This document shows positions 56,929 to 64,000 of a DNA stretch of 64,000 nt, one piece after another. Positions within the stretch are counted from its first letter, which is position 1, and each line of letters begins with the position of its first letter. A program made the position numbers and the translations under genes. The notes beneath the pieces are model-generated. The model was not told where the DNA came from. It did no database searches and saw only the letters and a list, made by a program, of their open reading frames with translations. The DNA is taken from contig MU404204.1 of NCBI GenBank assembly GCA_022695795.1, positions 1-64,000 on the forward strand, in the 5' to 3' direction. The stretch comes from Biscogniauxia marginata. Lineage: Eukaryota; Ascomycota; Sordariomycetes; Xylariales; Xylariaceae.

Positions 56929-59183
56929 TTTCGCCGGGATATTTAGATAGATACCTCTTGGTATGTAGTAATATAACCTGAAGACTTCAACTAAATATAT
57001 ATTATTAAATTATCAATATCTTTTCTTATCCTGGAGAGGTTAGTTTTCACTCTTATTTTGTATGGAGGGTACGTTTACGATTGGCTGTCTCACACCAATA
57101 TCTCGATGACACAATATATAGAGAAATGGGGAGTTGAAGAAATGTCTAGAACTCTTCGATGCTGCTAGATCCTTTAGGCCATCTTTGCCTACAAGAGGGG
57201 CTGTTGGAGGCTAATTGATGTCAGAATTTCCGAGTTTTAAGATTTGATGATATTGGGTGTATTTGAAGACCGTGATTTTCTTTAAGTGCCTCAAAATACC
57301 GGGCTCTGCCCTTTGTATTAAAGTACTGCTAGAAATTATCAAAATATCAGCCTGGATAACTGAAAAGGAACAGCCGAGTGATTAATTACCCTCCTACTGC
57401 CTTTGAGGTAACGGCTGACTGTGAAAATAAGAATGAAGTGACGCTGTACTTTGGTACCCGTGACTGGTCACTTCAACGACATAGTTGGGTAAAACTTCGC
57501 AGGATAGATGTTTAGAATAGAGGCTTTTGCATTTTCAATTCATAACTCAACCACCTCAAAATTTTCCATCATTTGATGGAGCGAATCTCCGGTCATAGGA
57601 GTCAGGGGGAACTGCATTGACATGACGACGTGCACCCTTTCACGGGCAGAAGTCTATGTCATGCTTGTGTTTCTCCACAGCAGCCATGCCTCATGCCAGT
57701 AGAAACAGATCCATATTCAATGCACAGTAGCTACAAACCTTGAGAACCTGGCGCTTCTTCGTGATTTTATTTCCATAGCCCCAGACCATCGACACCCTAG
57801 CCTATAATGCGAAGAGCAGGTCACTCTGGGAACATAATCATGTCCTCGGGTGAGCAGTTTGGGGTGCTGGGGCCGGGATGGCATCTGAGAAGACGACCAT
57901 AACACGGACCTCCGGCTACAATTCCGGGCCCGCTCTACTTCAGCTCCAACCTCGCCCAGCCTTGAAATGATATTCATAGCTGGCAACCTCATAGCATAGT
58001 TTCCAATACAGAATTGAAGTGCTAGTAGTACAAGTAGTACATAACCTCCCCCAAGGATCTACCCGTCAAATCATTGCCCCATTCACCTGACTTTGCTATG
58101 GTTCCTTCAATTTGGTTCCTTCAATTTTTCTCTACGTACCATGCAGCCTTTCCAGCTTTTACAACTGATCATTCTGTGAGCTTGTGATCTTATAGCCCCA
58201 AGATAATCACTCGTGACTTACGTTTACTCCTAAGAAACCTAGTTACCATGATCTGGACAATATTTCTTGATCCACACGGGCAAGACATGTTGATTCTAGT
58301 TTCGTGTTTCGTGCTGGCGCTTGAGTCCATTAGAATCACGAAGAGTCTTGAGTTATTGTTCATAGTGGAATTCTTTCAACAGCAAGATCCCACGTAAACA
58401 CGTTGTTTCGTGTCCTTGGCCCCAAGAGGCTATTGTCAACTCGTGTTAACTCATGGCAACTCGTGGCAACTCGTGGAGACACTCGGCAACCAAGGACAAC
58501 TAGCTGTCATGCTAGTGATGAATTGCGGGTTGATACCTAGTGAATAGTTCCACGAAACTCAACGCCGACTATAGAAAGGAAAGAACAATACCATCGCCGA
58601 CTATAACGGGGCATGAAGAGCAAACAACCCCGTAGGCTATGCTCTTTCCTTAGGGCTTTGAGGCACTGAGAATTATCCTTCAACGTGATAGACTCGGATT
58701 TCTCACGATATCACGATAGATCAATGCTTATTGTTCATTGATCCCACGAAATTTCAGCAGGCTTAGAAAATATAAATTCCCCTCCCACTTCTCTCTTCCC
58801 TACTTTCCTCACCACCTTCCTCACTTCTTCCTGCATTTCCTCTCCCACCTCCACCCTCACTTCTACCCTCACTTCTACACACTCTTCTACACACACTTCC
58901 ACACACACTACTACACCCACTACTACACCCACTACTACCCTCACTTCTTCCATACACGCACACATATAGGGATCAACAATTCTCTTCATTCAACTCTGAT
59001 TGATCAAACATACCCCACGCATCCTTCCCATAGACACCAACACTCCCATCCCTTCGAATCTTCCCAAGCTCACTCTTCTCTGCCCTCTTCCTCATTTCTT
59101 CTCGCACGCTCTCGTGACACCGTGATTGTTGACAGGTTCTTCCCTCGACTCCCCATTCAATCACCACCTCAAACACCGCTGAC
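56929..59183. other. Intergenic with pyrimidine-rich repeats
   Basis: 2.25 kb without a supported gene. At about 58440-58490 a 10-bp unit (actcgtggca-like) is repeated several times. At 58855-58950 there is a C/T/A-rich imperfect tandem repeat (cactactacaccc and ccctcacttct units) with no G on the plus strand. The last part is probably the C/T-rich promoter and leader of the gene at 59184. Confidence 0.55.
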
Positions 59184-61490
59184 ATGGCAACTCAATCTAC
59201 TACTGGACCCTCCGGGTCAACCACTGTCACTGTCACTGCCCCTACCCCTGCCCCTGTCGCCCCTATGGGAACGGCCCCAGCAACCCCCCGTGTTGATTTC
59301 GTAGTTTGGGCCGTGAAGTACAGAGACGATATGATCCAAGAGAAGAAGAAACGTATAGAGTCCACCAAGCGCCAGGAGGAGAATGCCGGTATTGAAGCCA
59401 GAGAAGAGGCAAACCGTAATGAGACGGGCTCACAGGCTGCCGCTCCCAATGAAGTCAGTTTACCTACATCACAAGAAACAAGAAGCAAAGAACAAGTTTA
59501 TTCTAACCAGCGTTCAGGAAAACAACAACAACGTCGACCCCCCCAACGATCAGTCAAAGAAGCGGAAGCGCCCAACCCAGCACCGGGTAAATGCTCGCAC
59601 ATACCTTGAATGGGTCCCTGTGCAGGTGCATGGCCATCCTCCCCCCGAGGAGATCCTCGCGGCCCGAGAGCCTGACGAGGATACCGAGTTTGGTCCATAT
59701 CACCAGCCGGCAAACTTTAGGCCAATTGTCGAAAAGGACATCTTCCTTTTCGACCGCTCGGTGCTGGGTTCGTGGGCGAACCCGTATAATCAAGATATAT
59801 ACCGGGCGCGGACCGTCGACTTGAAGAGCGGCAGCCGGGACGCTGCACCACTATGGATGGCCAAAATAAAGAACGTGGCTTTCATATCTGGTGATGCGGC
59901 GTCTATGTACAGGTTCTTAGTGGCGGTTGTCAATATCCAGCATCCCCCGGAGTACAACACGACTCCCGAGGACAAGTACGCTCCTTATGGTGATATGGAG
60001 CGGACAGTCACGTTCCTGTCTGCTCCCTTTCGCTGCGACCATGAGGAGTGTGCAAAATTGTACCGGGAGTTTACAACGGGGATGCGGGTAATTGGAACCA
60101 AATATATCGAGCGCTGTATTGTGAGTAATTTTCTCTCCCTGCCGTCGCTCCCTTAACCCCCCATCCCCCACCCCCCCCTTTTCTTTTCCCTTATGTGTCG
60201 GTGTTATGTTGTCACAGCCTCCCGATAGGAGCCTCTGCTCCCAATATCCTAGGATATGCTTTCTAGATCCCGCATGCCCCCCATATGCCTTTTTTTTTTA
60301 AACAAAGGGAAAAGATATACTAAATCGGTAACCTCTCTGCGTCGTAGTGGTGGGCGTTTTGCGACGTCTGTTTCGACTCGAAGACGACAGTGTGCATACG
60401 AGACTTCCCGCACCCACACGACATCCTCTTCGCCAAGGGAGTCTCCTTCGAAACCGCCGACACCGTCTCCGACTGGGATCTTTCCGTCTTCCTGCACGTG
60501 GCGGCGCTGCCCAACCTGCGACAGCCCGATGAGCCCGAGCCGGAGAAGTGGGGCCGCAAGGGTACGCCGGTGGCAGCGGACCCACGCCGCTACCTCGAGA
60601 TCCACGACCCGAACCATGATGCCAAGCTCGCCAAGCTGGTCGTCCGGGAGGGGGGCGGCTGCAACTCGGCGGCGAACCACGAGCTCGCAGGTATGCCCGA
60701 GCGATTCAAGGACATGATCGTCAACAGTCGACTCTGCCCGATCTGCAATGCAGACTTCTTTGGCCCTGGTCCCCGGTTCACTATCCACGGCGGGCCGGCT
60801 CTGCCGCGCCCTGAGGAGGCAAACTTGAGCTTCCTGCATTACGACTGTCACCATGATCATAGTGAGACATGTGAACGGCACGCCAACTGCACCGCGGGCC
60901 GTGATGAGGCCATCGCGAGGGGAAAGGTGGGCTGGACGAATCGCGAGCTAGCGGAGAATGACACAGTTACCAAGCCCCGTGTGACTCGTAAGCGTAGGAT
61001 AGTAATAGCATCAACAGCAGCGAAAACCAAACGCAAAACGACAGCGAAAGAGGCCGACAATAAAATTGGAGATGGCGATGCTGCTTCTTCTGTTGGCGCT
61101 GGAGCTGGAGCCGGTGCTGGTCCTGCTCCCCAGAAGAAGATCAAGCGCACGCCCGAAGAGCTGGCAGCGTTCATCGACGCAGAGTCCCTTGGACCTCGAT
61201 TCCGGGGCAGTGGCAGTGGCAGTGGCAGGCTTGATACCTTTACGCTCACTGCCGCTGCCGCTGCCGCTGCCGCCGTCGCCACCACAACCTCTGCGCCCGC
61301 GCCCTCGAACACCGGTCATAGTTCCGTCGCCCCTGCTCCGGGTAACCCTATCTCCCGTGCCAACGCCAGCATCTCGAACACCAACACCACCGCCAGCAAC
61401 ACCATGTCTCTCACTTCCTCCACCATTGACTCGGGGACGCAAGTTGAGGGTCAGGGTCAGGATGACGATGATGAGGATATATACAACTAG
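59184..61490 (+). CDS. Cys/His-rich hypothetical nuclear protein
   Basis: Three exons: 59184-59453, 59518-60120 and 60348-61490 (introns 64 and 227 nt); 671 aa. The first intron was set by its CTAAC branch point and the need to join APNE to ENNNNVDPPNDQ. I do not recognise the family. An N-terminal Thr/Pro-rich part is followed by a charged helix (MIQEKKKRIESTKRQEEN) and a nuclear-type signal KKRKRP. The central globular part has several possible metal ligands: FRCDHEECAKLY, then across the second splice WWAFCDVC and VCIRDFPHPHD, later LCPICNADFF and HYDCHHDHSETCERHANC. The tail is low complexity (Ala runs, Gly-Ser, Ser/Asn/Thr), basic then acidic (DDDDEDIYN). A zinc-binding nuclear role is inference from these features only. 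Confidence 0.7.
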
Positions 61491-62592
61491 AGAAGGGAAA
61501 GTGGTTCCGTTTCTCAGGTCGCGTTTCTCGCTTTCGACAAGGCAAGCTTATAGTTTAGATCAGTGGGTACGCCTTTTTCTTAGGACCACACACGATATGA
61601 GCCTTCTTTACTAGTGGGCATACATGTGGTGTATGTTTCTGGTGCGGAGAACAAGGAAAGAGATGGAGAGAGATGGACAGAGATGGAGAGGTTAGGCATA
61701 GCCGGCACAGATGGGTTGGCTACAGCCACCTGATTGGAGGTATATGGGGGGATTGGCTTATATAATGCCGTAGGTTTTCCACAAGAGGTAGTAGACCGCC
61801 TGCAACTCCTCGATGGATAACCCTAATGACACCACTTTTCGCGACATCATTTTTTCTATAAGCTATTGAGTTCAGTGTTTCACAAGCAGGTTCCTACCAG
61901 TTGGCAAAATATGATTTTCTTATTAGTCAGTTCTCTCGCCTTCCTCCCTCATCCCTTTTTCCTTCTTCCCGCGCGCACCACCAACACCACCACGGTGACT
62001 GCAATGGTATTGTAAACAAGCAAAGCCTTTTCTTCCTAGCCGTTTTATCTGTGATGCACGCCCGAATTTTACTCCTCGGCGTAAGTAGGACTTTAACTCC
62101 GCAAGCCTACAAATATGAAAGACTTGCTGGCTCCCTGCCTACCCGCACAGATGAATGGATTGATGGATGGTATGATCTAGCAAGGTCTTTTGCTCCATTG
62201 TGTATAAATACGCAGACAACAAGAAAAAAAAAGCCAGGTGCGTACAAAGAAGGAGGGTCTGACTTCTGACTTGGCATGGTGTAGTCCAGTGCATACACCT
62301 GAAAATGCAAGATCTTAAGCCTCTGTATATGAACAACACTTCTGGTAAATAGGCCGGGGGCAGTACGCCAAGCCGTGCAAAGTAAAGTAATAATTCAGTG
62401 CTATCATAGCCCTGAAACGTAAAAACGGTAGCCCGAATTGCCGTTGTTGTGGTAATAATAGTAGCAGCTATGTCTACCTCTCTATGGAATGCCACCCATA
62501 TGGCAAAACGATGACGATGCAATTCATGTAAATGAAAACCTCTTTTTGTGCTTTAGTTAATAAAAAAGTCTCCGCCCTCCCTTCGTCGATGC
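61491..62592. other. Intergenic, convergent 3' regions
   Basis: 1.1 kb between the 3' ends of two convergent genes. Short frames only; a GAGATGGA triplicate near 61660-61690 is the sole small repeat. Confidence 0.5.
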
Positions 62593-64000
62593 TTAGTCCT
62601 CGGTAAACTCAATCATGACAGTACCCTGTTTTAGACCAGCCTCCTCGATGGTCTTATCAAGCTCTTCGATCAGGTCTCTACCCCCCTGCATGGTTTTGAG
62701 CTCAAACTGAGCGCCCTCCTTGCCCTCGAACGGCGATGCCTTGAGCCACTCGAATATACGGCGAACCGGATCCGTAACGGAAAATCGACGAATAACCCGT
62801 CCTGCAGAATGCTTGAACTGAATCCGCGTGGTCGTAGCCGGATTGTTCTCGGGCTCAATATGAGGATTCGATGATGAGATTCGTGCAAATGGAGACTCGG
62901 AAGGATATGGGGTTTGAGCCGAGCCGCCTGTCAGGTCAATACCTTCGTCCACAGCCTTACCCTTGCCTTTGCCGATATCGGGATTGGACTTGGTAAGCGA
63001 ATCGGGATCCTCAACGTTGGGTTTCGACGGTCCACCATTGGCCTCGAGGCTATTTTGCATAGCTAATTCGAGCATCTCCTCCTCTGTCAGTCGGCCAACG
63101 TCAACGTGCTTAGTCTTTGGTTTTGACTTGGGCACCGGGTTCTTGCTGTTGGCGGCCAGACTGTATCGGTCGAGGAATTCGAGAAGATCGGAATAGAATT
63201 CGCCGGCAGACGGGAAAGGTGTTCCTGACCAAGTCTTAACCTGCTCACCCGTTCTGGGATCAATAATGGCAACGTGGGGGTAGTTGTCCTGGTTCTCGTG
63301 GGTCTCGTTCTGGAAGTAGAACTGGATATAATCTTGTGCCAGGGGATCTTGCTTGTCGTATTGTAGAAAGATGAAGTGCTCGCTGACCAGAGACTTGATA
63401 TTGTCGTCCTTCCAAATATCTCTGTTCAAGGCTTGGCAATAGAATACACTCAAGTCCTGGAGATTAACCAATATCCACTTTTTCTCTTCTTTGCCGGCGT
63501 CTCTTGCTTCGTCCCATGAAAAGTGACTCATCAAATCAACGGGGGGTCGGAAGAGATTGGCTAACATAGCCGTTCGTGGCGTAGGATTCTCTCCAGATCG
63601 TGCGCTCACTGCAGGTGGCGGTGTCGACGGGTCGTCCCAGTATGAGGGCGACTGATCGAAGGGATTTGTTACGTCTACGTATCGAGTTAGCTAGGAAGGT
63701 GTGAATGAAATGTTGAAGGGCCTACTTCGTCGAGGTGGCCGGCGACGTGCTCGCAGCTGCTCCAAGACAGCATCCTCTCTGTCATGATCTAGACCCCAAG
63801 ACGGCTCGGGGGCCATAAGCGCCTCGGTTGTTCGGGCTATCGGTGCCCTGATACCATCCTCTGAAGGACCTTGGCCGGTCTGTTGACCGTAAAACTCCTC
63901 CTGCAACCGTCTCGCCATGGCGGCATCCTCTTCCTCTTGTGCGCTTCTTGCTACCGCCGCTACATCATCGTCATCATCAGGTATGACAAAATCGCCGTGA
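62593..64000 (-). CDS. UAS-UBX domain protein, Ubx5/UBXN7-like (5' end outside window)
   Basis: Two exons in view: 64000-63726 (continuing beyond the edge) and 63674-62593; 451 residues visible. The acidic start in view (VIPDDDDDVAAVARSAQEEE) and MARRLQEEFYG helix resemble the UIM-like segment of the family. The central part (HFSWDEARDAGKEEKKWILV ... LVSEHFIFLQYDKQDPLAQD ... PHVAIIDPRTGEQVKTWSG) is a UAS thioredoxin-like domain. EEEMLELAMQNSLEANGG is a ubiquitin-interacting-motif-like helix. The C-terminus (RIQFKHSAGRVIRRFSVTDP ... GTVMIEFTED) is the UBX domain that docks on Cdc48/p97. The N-terminal UBA expected for Ubx5/UBXN7 lies off the window. The protein would recruit Cdc48 to ubiquitinated substrates. 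Confidence 0.88.

Noticed and set aside
57717..57992. 91-codon minus-strand frame
   Set aside because: Isolated, with Arg/Ser-rich random-looking composition and no splice extensions or family features.

Overview
This 64 kb window looks like a chromosome segment of a filamentous ascomycete (Pezizomycotina, probably a Sordariomycete). The genes carry many short introns (mostly 50-75 nt) with GTNNGT donors and CTAAC/CTGAC-like branch points. Several families are typical of these fungi: a Zn2Cys6 regulator, many-exon P450s, BBE-type flavoproteins and a germinal-centre-type STE20 kinase. GC-balanced coding islands alternate with very AT-rich, RIP-like deserts (about 360-1000, 3840-6200 and 18650-19650). 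All exon boundaries were worked out by hand from frame, splice signals and protein family logic; none is supported by transcripts.

Layout. 1-1370: AT-rich, with a 19-bp tandem repeat. 1374-3673: Zn2Cys6 transcription factor (-). 3.7-6.4 kb: AT-rich desert containing a ~450-bp foldback element. 6.4-17.1 kb: a Ulp1-like protein lacking the expected catalytic Cys, a methyltransferase with a one-base frameshift, NAD-isocitrate dehydrogenase subunit 1 (IDH1), and two different nucleotidyltransferase-like genes, one apparently secreted. 17.1-20.7 kb: a decayed rhodopsin-domain membrane protein and a second copy of the foldback element. 20.7-24.4 kb: a hypothetical gene convergent with the STE20-family kinase. 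24.4-30.6 kb: gene-poor, with a tiny Cys-rich membrane protein and a tRNA-like gene with a ~102-nt anticodon-loop insertion.

30.7-54 kb is the most interesting part and reads as a terpenoid biosynthetic cluster. At its centre is a 517-residue protein joining an N-terminal HAD-like domain to a C-terminal class II terpene cyclase domain (DADTTS motif and a QW-like QxxDGGW). This is the architecture of Aspergillus oryzae AstC, which makes drimane-type sesquiterpenes. Immediately around it lie a divergent P450, a secreted BBE-type FAD oxidoreductase and a short-chain dehydrogenase. A second, less tight group (a CYP68-like P450 and an unusual FAD oxidoreductase without the canonical flavin-linking His) follows at 47.9-54.0 kb. 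Inferred pathway: the cyclase turns farnesyl diphosphate into a drimanyl (mono)phosphate, the HAD domain may remove phosphate, and the P450s, flavoenzymes and SDR then oxidise the scaffold. No dedicated regulator or transporter is visible inside the cluster.

54.4-64 kb returns to conserved genome: intron-containing tRNA-Asp(GUC), an amino acid permease, a Cys/His-rich nuclear-looking hypothetical protein and the 3' part of a UAS-UBX (Ubx5/UBXN7-like) gene that runs off the right edge.
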